A stretch of 5,221 bases of DNA, taken from Rhodospirillales bacterium (GTDB lineage: Bacteria > Pseudomonadota > Alphaproteobacteria > Rhodospirillales > JASLLV01). This document shows, piece by piece, positions 1 to 5,221 of this stretch. The notes beneath the pieces were generated by a model, which was not told the origin of the DNA, ran no database searches, and worked only from the letters and a program-made list of their open reading frames with translations. The stretch lies in the NCBI GenBank assembly GCA_030754475.1, contig JASMAE010000087.1:1-5221 (forward strand), read 5' to 3'. Every line of letters starts with the position of its first letter. Positions within the stretch are counted from its first letter, which is position 1. Both the position numbers and the translations under genes were made by a program.

Positions 1-384
1 GACCGAACCCATTACCTCCATCACCCGGCCGTAATTAATGGCCCGATCGCCGCGGACGAAGATGCGCACGTCCGGATTGTTGCCCGCGATCGCGACGAGG
101 CGGGGCGCGAGCGCGCCAAGGTCGATCTCGGTCTCTTGCAAATAGACTCGGCCTTCGGCGTCCACGGTCACGGTCAGCGGCTCGTCCTGGCCGGGAATGA
201 TCGCGGCCTCGGTTCGCGGCAGGTCGATCGGCACTCCGACCGTGAGCAACGGCGCGGTGATCATGAAGATCACGAGAAGCACCAGCATCACGTCCACCAT
301 GGGGGTGACGTTGATGTCGCTCATGGGACGATGGCGGGGGCGCCGCCCGCGTTGTTCGGCGCGGCGGAGCAAGGATGTAGCCAT
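1..384 (-). CDS. tolR: TolR, Tol-Pal system inner-membrane protein (3' end cut by window edge)
   Basis: TolR is the ExbD/TolR-family partner of TolQ. Together they form a proton-driven motor in the inner membrane that energises TolA and Pal during outer-membrane constriction. The start is the ATG at 384, two bases after the tolQ stop, with an AGGAG at 396-400 eleven bases upstream. The window holds 128 codons and no stop; the family is usually about 140-150 residues, so perhaps 15-25 are missing. A basic cytoplasmic N-terminus (residues 7-19, rich in Arg) precedes one membrane helix at about 30-47. Just before and inside it lies the family signature SDINVTPMVDVML, whose Asp31 corresponds to the essential membrane aspartate (Asp23 of E. 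coli TolR). The rest is the periplasmic domain, with the usual VPIDLP stretch after the helix. A later in-frame ATG (codon 21) would remove the basic segment and is less likely. ExbD is the alternative reading, but ybgC and tolQ next door decide for TolR. Confidence 0.95.
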   Translation of the reverse strand, partial: MATSLLRRAEQRGRRPRHRPMSDINVTPMVDVMLVLLVIFMITAPLLTVGVPIDLPRTEAAIIPGQDEPLTVTVDAEGRVYLQETEIDLGALAPRLVAIAGNNPDVRIFVRGDRAINYGRVMEVMGSV

Positions 385-386
385 GC

Positions 387-1118
387 TCAGGCGTGCTCCT
401 CGGACTGGCGCGAAAGGATCGCCGAGAATTCGCCCGCGAACGTGTCCAGCCGGCCGGCGTAACGGTCGAGTTCCTTGGAGAGCTTGTTGTAGGCAACCAC
501 CGCGGGGATCGCGGCGAGGAGGCCGAGCGCGGTGGCGAACAGCGCTTCGGCGATACCCGGCGCGACGACGACGAGGCTCGTGCTCTTCGACATCGCGATC
601 GACTGGAAACTGTTCATGATCCCCCAGACGGTGCCGAACAATCCGACGAACGGCGCCGTCGCCCCGGTCGAGGCGAGAAAGGTCATGTACCGCTCGACCC
701 GGTCCATCTCGCGCGTGACCGTGATCTGCATGACGCGTTCGATGCGCTCGTGCAGACCGCCGGCCAGTCGGTCCACGGGCCGAATTCCCTTGGCCGCCGA
801 GCGTCGCCACTCCTGCATGGCGGCGACAAATACCGCGGTCATGGGATCCTTCGGATGCGGCCCGATCCGATCATAGAGAACTTCCAGCGAGCCGCCCGAC
901 CAGAACGTCGTCTCGAAGTCCGCGGCCCAGGCGTTAAGGCGGCGCAGCCACAGGGTCTTTTCGATGATGATGGCCCAGCACCAGATCGACGCCAGAACCA
1001 GCAGGACGATGACCACCTTGACGATCAGGTCCGCGCGCAGGAACAACGACCAAACCGAAAAGTCGTAAGCCGATACGGAACCGGCGAGGGCGGCTGCTTC
1101 GACGGCGCTTTGTTCCAT
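387..1118 (-). CDS. tolQ: TolQ, Tol-Pal system proton-channel subunit
   Basis: TolQ (MotA/TolQ/ExbB family) is the multi-helix inner-membrane stator that, with TolR, converts proton flow into work on TolA. The protein is 243 residues, near the usual 230-240. Three membrane helices are visible: about residues 31-52, 146-170 and 182-208, with the large cytoplasmic loop between the first two. The second and third carry the family hallmarks GATAPFVGLFGTVWGIM and APGIAEALFATALGLLAAIP. Thr163 and Thr196 sit where the channel-lining threonines Thr145 and Thr178 of E. coli TolQ lie, with identical spacing of 33. The ATG start at 1118 is three bases past the ybgC stop and has an AAGGGA-like Shine-Dalgarno at about 1126-1131. 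The stop is two bases before tolR ATG. ExbB is a relative, but the N-terminal form and the ybgC-tolQ-tolR order favour TolQ. Confidence 0.97.
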   Translation of the reverse strand: MEQSAVEAAALAGSVSAYDFSVWSLFLRADLIVKVVIVLLVLASIWCWAIIIEKTLWLRRLNAWAADFETTFWSGGSLEVLYDRIGPHPKDPMTAVFVAAMQEWRRSAAKGIRPVDRLAGGLHERIERVMQITVTREMDRVERYMTFLASTGATAPFVGLFGTVWGIMNSFQSIAMSKSTSLVVVAPGIAEALFATALGLLAAIPAVVAYNKLSKELDRYAGRLDTFAGEFSAILSRQSEEHA

Positions 1119-1121
1119 GGG

Positions 1122-1583
1122 TCAGTCCCTTGTCGTCTGGGCGCCGGCATCGCGAAGCAACGCCCGCAATCCGGACGGCAACCGCGCCGCCCGGCCCGCC
1201 GGCGTCGTGCACACGAGCCTGAACTGCATGCGCACGAGATCGGCCTCGTCCCGCTTGACCGTTTGCGCCGCCGTGATCGACGCACCACCCACCTCGAGGA
1301 CGCGCGAGTGCACCTCGAGCAGGTCGTTGAGCCGGCCCGGCTTCAGGAAGTCGGCGGAACAATGGCGAACCACGAACCCGAGGCCGTCGTTCGCCATCGG
1401 CGCGATGTCCGTGGCGCCAAGGTCACGAAGCATCTCGGTACGCGCCCGCTCCGCGAACCGTAGGAAGCTCGCGTGGTAGACGACCCCGGCCGCATCCGTG
1501 TCCTCGTAATAGACCCGCACCGCCAGGACGTGGGCGCCGTTCACGATGCCGGCGGTGTCAAGTTGGCGGCCAGTTTCAGGCAT
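1122..1583 (-). CDS. ybgC: YbgC, Tol-Pal-associated acyl-CoA thioesterase
   Basis: This is a hotdog-fold thioesterase of the 4-hydroxybenzoyl-CoA thioesterase/YbgC family, cytoplasmic and 153 residues long (E. coli YbgC is about 134). Family members hydrolyse short- or long-chain acyl-CoA or acyl-ACP. The E. coli protein has been linked to phospholipid-synthesis enzymes, and its gene heads the tol-pal cluster. The signature VYYEDTDAAGVVYHASF spans residues 24-40. Tyr26, Asp30 and His37 match the proposed catalytic triad of the Helicobacter pylori homologue in spacing (4 and 7). The following FAERARTEMLR is also family-typical. The ATG at 1583 overlaps the end of ruvB by 8 bases and has a strong Shine-Dalgarno GGAGGG at 1589-1594, five bases away, so this start is well supported. 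It gives an N-terminus about 12 residues longer than in E. coli. The in-cell substrate cannot be read from sequence. Confidence 0.95.
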   Translation of the reverse strand: MPETGRQLDTAGIVNGAHVLAVRVYYEDTDAAGVVYHASFLRFAERARTEMLRDLGATDIAPMANDGLGFVVRHCSADFLKPGRLNDLLEVHSRVLEVGGASITAAQTVKRDEADLVRMQFRLVCTTPAGRAARLPSGLRALLRDAGAQTTRD

Positions 1584-2622
1584 CGCTTCCCTCCCCGCCG
1601 CGCAACAGCTCCAGTTGCGGGCCCGAGGCCGGCAACGCCAAGCCGAGGTGGCCGTACGCGCGCTCGCCGAGGACCCGCCCGCGTGGCGTTCGCACGATGT
1701 AGCCCTGCTGCATGAGGTAGGGCTCGATCACCTCTTCGATGGTGTCGCGCTGCTCCGACAACGCCGCGGCCATGGTTTCGACGCCGACCGGGCCGCCGCC
1801 ATAGTGTTCCGCCATGCACACGAGGTAGCGCCGGTCCATGGCGTCGAGCCCCCCGGCGTCGACCTCGAGTCGCTTAAGCGCCCCGTCGGCAAACCCGGCG
1901 GTCACCGCCCCGTCGCCGGCGATGGCGGCGAAGTCGCGCACCCGTTTCAGAAGGCGCCCGGCGATGCGGGGCGTGCCGCGAGAACGGCGCGCGATCTCGG
2001 CCGCGCCGTCCGGCGTGAGCTCCATGCCAAGCGCCCGGGCCTGGCGGCCGAGGATGTCTTCGAGCTCGGCCGCAGAATAGAAGACGACGCGAAGCGGAAT
2101 CCCGAACCGCTCGCGCAAAGGGTTCGTCAACAGGCCCGAGCGCGTCGTCGCCCCGACGAGGGTGAACGGTGGCAGGTCGATGCGGACCGAGCGCGCCGCG
2201 GGCCCCTCGCCGATGACGAGGTCGAGCTGATAGTCCTCCATGGCCGGATACAGGATCTCTTCGACCGCCGCGCTCAAGCGGTGGATCTCGTCGATGAAGA
2301 GGACGTCGCGCGCCTCCAGGTTGGTGAGGATCCCGGCCAAGTCCCCGGCCTTGACCAGTACCGGCCCCGATGTGGCGCGGAACCCGACGCCGAGCTCGCG
2401 GGCGACGATGTGGGCGAGCGTCGTCTTGCCGAGCCCGGGCGGCCCGTGGATGAGCACATGGTCAAGCGGCTCCGAACGCGCCCGCGCGGCGTCGATGAAG
2501 ACCCGCAGGTTCTCGCGTACCCTCGCCTGCCCGACGAAGCCATCCAATGCGAGCGGACGCAGGGTGACCTCGGCGAGATCGCTCGCGCCGGCGGCGGGCC
2601 TGACGATGCCGTCGCCGCTCAC
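1576..2622 (-). CDS. ruvB: RuvB, Holliday-junction branch-migration AAA+ ATPase
   Basis: RuvB is the hexameric DNA-translocating motor that, loaded by RuvA, drives branch migration of Holliday junctions. The 348 residues fit the family (about 335-350). Domains in order: a short variable N-terminus (1-15); the AAA+ core with Walker A GPPGLGKT at 60-67, Walker B LFIDEIHRL at 108-116, sensor 1 GATTRSG at 157-163 and the arginine finger in LRERFG (Arg172); a helical lid with sensor 2 Arg219 in RGTPRIAGRLL; and a C-terminal winged-helix DNA-binding domain ending around QQGYIVRTPRGR. No key residue is missing. The start is a GTG at 2622, sharing GTGA with the ruvA stop, so translation is probably coupled; a G-rich GGGGGTGA lies just upstream. 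The stop lies inside the start of ybgC. The last dozen residues are low in conservation, as usual. Confidence 0.98.
   Translation of the reverse strand: MSGDGIVRPAAGASDLAEVTLRPLALDGFVGQARVRENLRVFIDAARARSEPLDHVLIHGPPGLGKTTLAHIVARELGVGFRATSGPVLVKAGDLAGILTNLEARDVLFIDEIHRLSAAVEEILYPAMEDYQLDLVIGEGPAARSVRIDLPPFTLVGATTRSGLLTNPLRERFGIPLRVVFYSAAELEDILGRQARALGMELTPDGAAEIARRSRGTPRIAGRLLKRVRDFAAIAGDGAVTAGFADGALKRLEVDAGGLDAMDRRYLVCMAEHYGGGPVGVETMAAALSEQRDTIEEVIEPYLMQQGYIVRTPRGRVLGERAYGHLGLALPASGPQLELLRGGEGSDA
1589..1594 (-). promoter_or_regulatory. Ribosome binding site that fixes the ATG start of ybgC
   Basis: The minus strand reads GGAGGG five bases before the ATG at 1583. It lies inside the last codons of ruvB and supports the start that overlaps ruvB by 8 bases, rather than a GTG at codon 14 closer to the E. 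coli N-terminus. Confidence 0.7.
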
Positions 2623-3272
2623 CGCGCTTCACCCCCGCGCGATGCCGAGTCCCCGCCACGGGGCTCGTTCGGCGCCAGTTCCGCCAGACCGGCTCGGATC
2701 AGGTCCTCGAGCGCGGCATCGGGCCCGAGCCGGCGCGCGGCGCCCGAGATGGCACCGAAAGACTGGGTCGCGCTGTAGCCGAGATTGACCAGCGCCGAGA
2801 TCGCCTCGCGCGCCACCGTGTCGATGCGGCCCGGACCAGGTGAACCGGTCGCTTGCGCCGGCGCGAGCGCGATCGCGCCGATCCGGTCCTTGAATTCGCC
2901 GACGATCCGCCCGGCGAGCTTGGCGCCGACGCCGGGCGTGCGAACGACCGCGTCACGATCGCCGGCCGCCAGTGCCGCGACAAGATCGTCGGGGGGAAGC
3001 ACCGCCAGGATCCCAAGCGCGAGCTTGGCTCCGACGCCCTGGACGGTGGCGAGCCGGCGGAACCAATCGCGTTCCGCGGTCTCGGCGAAGCCGTAGAGCT
3101 GGATGCGATCGTCGCGCATCTGGGTCTCGACGAGCAGGCTCGCAGGTTCTCCCGGTTCGAGGGCCGCGAGCGTGCGCGTCGATGCGAACACGAGGTAGCC
3201 GACGCCGTTCACGTCGATGACCGCGGACTCCGCGCTCACCGAATCCACGACGCCGCTCAGCTTGGCGATCAC
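2619..3272 (-). CDS. ruvA: RuvA, Holliday-junction-binding subunit
   Basis: RuvA forms tetramers that hold the Holliday junction in open square form and recruit RuvB. It is 217 residues (E. coli 203). Domain I is the OB fold at about 1-62, starting IAKLSGVV and ending with QLYGF; Asp54-Asp55 occupy the place of the acidic pin (Glu55-Asp56 in E. coli). Domain II holds two helix-hairpin-helix motifs, TVQGVGAKLALGIL (about 76-89) and RTPGVGAKLAGRIV (about 111-124). A linker rich in Ala, Pro and Gly (about 135-149) leads to the RuvB-binding domain III (about 150-202). A Gly/Arg-rich tail follows. The start is GTG at 3272, overlapping the ruvC stop as GTGA, with a strong GGAGGGG at 3278-3284 five bases upstream. 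The frame stays open far upstream to 3752, but that is ruvC read out of frame: the RuvA family begins at this GTG. Confidence 0.97.
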   Translation of the reverse strand: MIAKLSGVVDSVSAESAVIDVNGVGYLVFASTRTLAALEPGEPASLLVETQMRDDRIQLYGFAETAERDWFRRLATVQGVGAKLALGILAVLPPDDLVAALAAGDRDAVVRTPGVGAKLAGRIVGEFKDRIGAIALAPAQATGSPGPGRIDTVAREAISALVNLGYSATQSFGAISGAARRLGPDAALEDLIRAGLAELAPNEPRGGDSASRGGEAR

Positions 3273-3793
3273 GAGCGCCCCTCCGCGGTAGAAGCGTGCC
3301 GGCCCCATTGGGCGCGATCGAACGTCGGCGGCCGGTGGTGGGCGTGACAGATGGCGACGGCAAGCGCGTCGGCCGCGTCCGATCCGGCGACGGCGCACCC
3401 GGGAAGCAGGATACGCACCATGGCCTCGACCTGTACCTTGGCCGCCTTGCCGGTGCCGACGACGGTTTTCTTGACGAGGCGCGGCGAGTACTCGACGACG
3501 CGAAGTCCGCCGTGCGCGGCCACCAGCATGCTGACGCCGCGCGCTTGGCCGAGCTTCAAGGTGGAGGCCGGGTTCATGTTGACGAAGGTCTCCTCGACGG
3601 CGGCTTCGACGGGTTGGTAGCGCGCGATGACGTCCGCCAATCCTTCGAACAACTGGACCAGGCGTTCGGCCAACGCGCGGCCCCTGTCGGTGGGGATGCC
3701 GCCGTTGCCGATATGGCGCAGCCGATTTCCCTCGGTCTCGATAACCCCCCAACCGGTGACCGTGAGGCCCGGATCCAGACCGAGGATTCTCAT
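3269..3793 (-). CDS. ruvC: RuvC, Holliday-junction resolvase (crossover junction endodeoxyribonuclease)
   Basis: RuvC is the dimeric, metal-dependent RNase H-fold nuclease that cuts Holliday junctions symmetrically, acting with RuvAB. With the ATG at 3793 it has 174 residues (E. coli 173) and starts RILGLDPGLTVTGWGV. The four acidic metal ligands are all present: Asp7, Glu67 (in AVEETF), Asp139 and Asp142 (in GSDAADALAVAICH), matching E. coli Asp7, Glu66, Asp138 and Asp141. The conserved LKLGQARG (79-86) and the basic residues around KKTVVGTGKAAK (108-119) are also there. A TTG at 3802, three codons upstream in frame, is better placed behind a GGAG (3809-3812), so translation could begin there and add three residues; the ATG fits the family alignment. 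The gene lies 27 bases after yebC and shares GTGA with ruvA. Confidence 0.97.
   Translation of the reverse strand: MRILGLDPGLTVTGWGVIETEGNRLRHIGNGGIPTDRGRALAERLVQLFEGLADVIARYQPVEAAVEETFVNMNPASTLKLGQARGVSMLVAAHGGLRVVEYSPRLVKKTVVGTGKAAKVQVEAMVRILLPGCAVAGSDAADALAVAICHAHHRPPTFDRAQWGRHASTAEGRS
3278..3284 (-). promoter_or_regulatory. Ribosome binding site that fixes the GTG start of ruvA
   Basis: The minus strand reads GGAGGGG five bases before the GTG at 3272. It lies within the last codons of ruvC and supports the GTG as the ruvA start against the much longer open frame that continues upstream through ruvC. Confidence 0.7.
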
Positions 3794-3820
3794 GGATTCC
3801 AATCTTCGCTCCGCCGCGCG

Positions 3821-4570
3821 TCAGCTCGCGAGCCGCGCCAAGAGTTCGTCCGCCACCTCATAGTTGGCCGCGATGTGTTGAACGTCGTCGTTTTCGTCGA
3901 GGACGCCGAGCAGCCGGAACAGGGTCTCGGCATCCGAGTTCGCGACCGCAACCGTCGAGCGCGGCCGCCAGTCGAGGCGCGCCAAATCTGGCACGCCGAA
4001 CCGCGCCTCGAGCGAATCGCGCACCGCCGCAAGGTCCTCGGGGTCGCAACCGATGTCGTGGCCGCCTTCATCCGATTCGACGTCCAGCGCGCCGGCATCG
4101 ACCGCTGCCTCGAAAAGCTCGTCGTTGGCGACGTCGTTCGCGCTGTAATGGATCAGGCCGATTCGTTCGAACAAAAAGTTGACGCTGCCGCTTTCGCCGA
4201 GTGTTCCGCCATGCTTGCCGAAGGCCGTCCGAACCTCGGCCGCGGTGCGGTTGCGATTGTCCGTCAGGGCCTCGACGATGATGGCGACGCCGCCGGGTCC
4301 GTAGCCTTCGTAACGCACCTCTTCGAAGTTCGCGTCTTGATCACCGCCGGCACCGCGGCGGATGGCGCGTTCGATGGTGTCCTTGGGCATGTTCGCCGCC
4401 TTGGCGGCGGCGATGGCGGAGCGCAGCCGCGGATTCGTCGCCGGTTCCGGGCTGCCGGATCGGGTCGCGACCGTGAGTTCGCGGATCAGTTTCGTGAACA
4501 GCTTGCCGCGGCGGACGTCCTGCGCGCCCTTTCGGTGCATGATGTTCTTGAACTGGGAATGGCCGGCCAT
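3821..4570 (-). CDS. yebC: YebC/PmpR/TACO1 family protein, translation factor or transcriptional regulator
   Basis: YebC-family proteins are cytoplasmic. Mitochondrial TACO1 activates COX1 translation, some bacterial members have been reported to help ribosomes at difficult sequences, and PmpR-type members were described as DNA-binding regulators. Which role applies here cannot be told from the sequence. The 249 residues match the family (about 240-250). The N-terminus carries the hallmark MAGHSQFKNIMHRKGAQD, followed by RGKLFTKLIRELTVA. The mid-region has VRYEGYGPGGVAIIVEAL (about 85-102) and the near-invariant TDNRNRTAAEVR (103-114), then GGTLGESGSVNFLF (121-134). The C-terminus shows the expected LDENDDVQHIAANYE (224-238). 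ATG at 4570 is fixed by the family N-terminus; only a weak GAGAG lies before it. It is the first gene after the 150-base gap and probably leads the ruvCAB-tol operon; yebC-ruvC linkage is common in proteobacteria. Confidence 0.96.
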   Translation of the reverse strand: MAGHSQFKNIMHRKGAQDVRRGKLFTKLIRELTVATRSGSPEPATNPRLRSAIAAAKAANMPKDTIERAIRRGAGGDQDANFEEVRYEGYGPGGVAIIVEALTDNRNRTAAEVRTAFGKHGGTLGESGSVNFLFERIGLIHYSANDVANDELFEAAVDAGALDVESDEGGHDIGCDPEDLAAVRDSLEARFGVPDLARLDWRPRSTVAVANSDAETLFRLLGVLDENDDVQHIAANYEVADELLARLAS

Positions 4571-4720
4571 CGTCGCTCTCGAACGGGTTGGGTGCAGATC
4601 GGGTGGAAAGTCTGAACGGTCATACCATATATTGTGTTTCGATACACCGCTCGCGCAAGATCGCTAGCGGATCAATATGGCAACAATGGGGCGTCCCAAA
4701 TCGGGCGCGCAGCCTTCGTC
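4571..4720 (-). promoter_or_regulatory. Intergenic region, probable promoter region for yebC-ruvCAB-ybgC-tolQR
   Basis: This is the only sizeable gap in the window, between the stop of the phosphodiesterase gene and the ATG of yebC. It contains AT-rich patches at about 4621-4645 and 4671-4688 that stand out from the G+C-rich surroundings, as promoters often do. On the minus strand a TTGCGC (4658-4653) and AATATATGG/TATGGT-like bases (4633-4624) can be found, but the spacing does not fit a good sigma-70 promoter, so no exact -35/-10 is called. Short symmetric sequences are present: GTGT/ACAC arms at 4634-4637 and 4644-4647, GATC-N7-GATC at 4659-4673, and an imperfect pair CCATATATTG (4625-4634) and CAATATGG (4673-4680). 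None is followed by a T run on the minus strand, so no intrinsic terminator for the upstream gene is visible. Function is inferred from position and composition. Confidence 0.4.
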
Positions 4721-5221
4721 TCAGATCGGCCAGGCGGCGGCGATGCGGCCACCGAGGCGCAGCGGCGCGATGTGGAGCGCGAGCCCGGTCTCGTCGTCGG
4801 TCTCCAGATAGACGCCACAGAGCGTCGCCTCGCCGTGCGCGGGTTCGAGCCGAGGGCCGGAGTCCGGATCGAGGAACCGCTGCACCGCGCCGCACTTTTC
4901 CATGCCGATGACCGAATCGTAGTCGCCACACATTCCCATGTCGGTCTGAAAGGCCGTGCCCCCGGGAAGAATCTGGGCGTCGGCGGTCGGGATATGGGTA
5001 TGGCTGCCGACCACCATCGAGACCCGGCCGTCAAATGCGTGTGCCAACGCCGACTTCTCGCTCGTCGCCTCGGCGTGCACGTCGACGAGGATGCACGCGA
5101 TGATGCGGCCGAGGCGCCAGTTGTCCAGGTTCGCCGCCACCGCCGCGAAGGGATCGCTCACGGGCGCCATGAAAAGCTTTCCCATGGGGTGGATGATCAG
5201 AACCTTGCGGCCGTCGGCGAT
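4721..5221 (-). CDS. TIGR00282/YmdB-family metallophosphoesterase (5' end cut by window edge)
   Basis: This is the C-terminal 166 residues of a calcineurin-like phosphoesterase of the YmdB family, usually about 265-270 residues, so roughly 100 N-terminal residues lie beyond the right edge. Bacillus YmdB hydrolyses 2',3'-cyclic nucleotides and affects biofilm and motility choice; the role of proteobacterial members is not settled. The reading frame runs open to the edge, beginning ADGRKVLIIHPMGKLFM, so an internal ATG at 5185 is not the true start. Three metal-ligand histidines are visible: His49 of the fragment (in VDVHAEATSEK), His74 and His76 (in VGSHTHIPTAD). Their spacing of 25 and 2 matches His150, His175 and His177 of B. 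subtilis YmdB. TDMGMCGDYDSVIGM and the C-terminal CGVYLETDDETGLA are family-typical. The N-terminal Asp, Glu and Asn ligands cannot be checked. The TGA is 150 bases before yebC, on the same strand. Confidence 0.9.
   Translation of the reverse strand: MADGRKVLIIHPMGKLFMAPVSDPFAAVAANLDNWRLGRIIACILVDVHAEATSEKSALAHAFDGRVSMVVGSHTHIPTADAQILPGGTAFQTDMGMCGDYDSVIGMEKCGAVQRFLDPDSGPRLEPAHGEATLCGVYLETDDETGLALHIAPLRLGGRIAAAWPI

Noticed and set aside
35..496. A 153-codon minus-strand frame across tolR and the tolQ end.
   Set aside because: Out of frame with tolR, whose own frame encodes the clear TolR helix and periplasmic domain; the alternative is an Arg-rich shadow.
393..1463. A 356-codon plus-strand open frame opposite tolQ and ybgC.
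   Set aside because: Same reason: shadow of conserved minus-strand genes, low-complexity charged product.
1546..2778. A 410-codon plus-strand open frame opposite ruvB and part of ruvA.
   Set aside because: Antisense shadow of ruvB; composition is rich in Arg, Ala, Asp and Glu with no domain signature.
2619..3752. RuvA frame open for 377 codons, suggesting a fusion or long N-terminal extension.
   Set aside because: The upstream 160 codons are ruvC read in another frame, Arg-rich and without a domain. The GTG at 3272 with a strong ribosome site gives the normal RuvA length and N-terminus.
3296..4615. A 439-codon plus-strand open frame opposite ruvC and yebC.
   Set aside because: It lies antisense to two well-recognised conserved genes, its product resembles no family I know, and long antisense frames are expected in G+C-rich coding DNA.
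4634..4673. Possible rho-independent terminator of the phosphodiesterase gene.
   Set aside because: The inverted repeats have only four-base arms and no T run follows on the minus strand.
1..5221. Search for mobile elements, CRISPR repeats, tRNA genes, toxin-antitoxin or phage genes.
   Set aside because: None seen: almost all of the window is explained by eight conserved genes on one strand, and no repeated unit or RNA gene signature was visible.

Overview
The window comes from a G+C-rich genome (roughly two thirds G+C by eye). It looks like a chromosomal housekeeping segment of an alphaproteobacterium. The evidence is the gene order metallophosphoesterase (TIGR00282/YmdB family) - yebC - ruvC - ruvA - ruvB - ybgC - tolQ - tolR, together with the YebC N-terminus (MAGHSQFKNIMHRKG type), which is typical of that class. 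Species cannot be assigned by reading alone.

All eight genes lie on the minus strand, so transcription runs from the right edge to the left. At the right, 4721-5221 holds the C-terminal two thirds of a YmdB-like phosphodiesterase, cut by the window edge. A 150-base gap (4571-4720) with AT-rich patches is the only non-coding stretch of any size and the likeliest promoter site for what follows. Then come yebC (translation factor / regulator family), ruvC, ruvA and ruvB (the complete Holliday-junction resolvasome), ybgC (acyl-CoA thioesterase of the Tol-Pal cluster), tolQ, and the first 128 codons of tolR, cut by the left edge.

From yebC to tolR the genes are packed as one operon. The yebC-ruvC gap is 27 bases. 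ruvC/ruvA and ruvA/ruvB each overlap by 4 bases at a GTGA. ruvB/ybgC overlap by 8 bases, and the ybgC/tolQ and tolQ/tolR gaps are 3 and 2 bases. RuvC, RuvA and RuvB resolve recombination intermediates. TolQ and TolR form the inner-membrane, proton-driven motor of the Tol-Pal envelope-constriction system, whose remaining genes (tolA, tolB, pal) would be expected beyond the left edge.

I saw no mobile element, CRISPR array, tRNA/rRNA, phage gene, frameshift or broken gene. All key catalytic residues I could check are present. I found no previously undescribed system here; the findings below are modest points about gene coupling, start codons and regulation.
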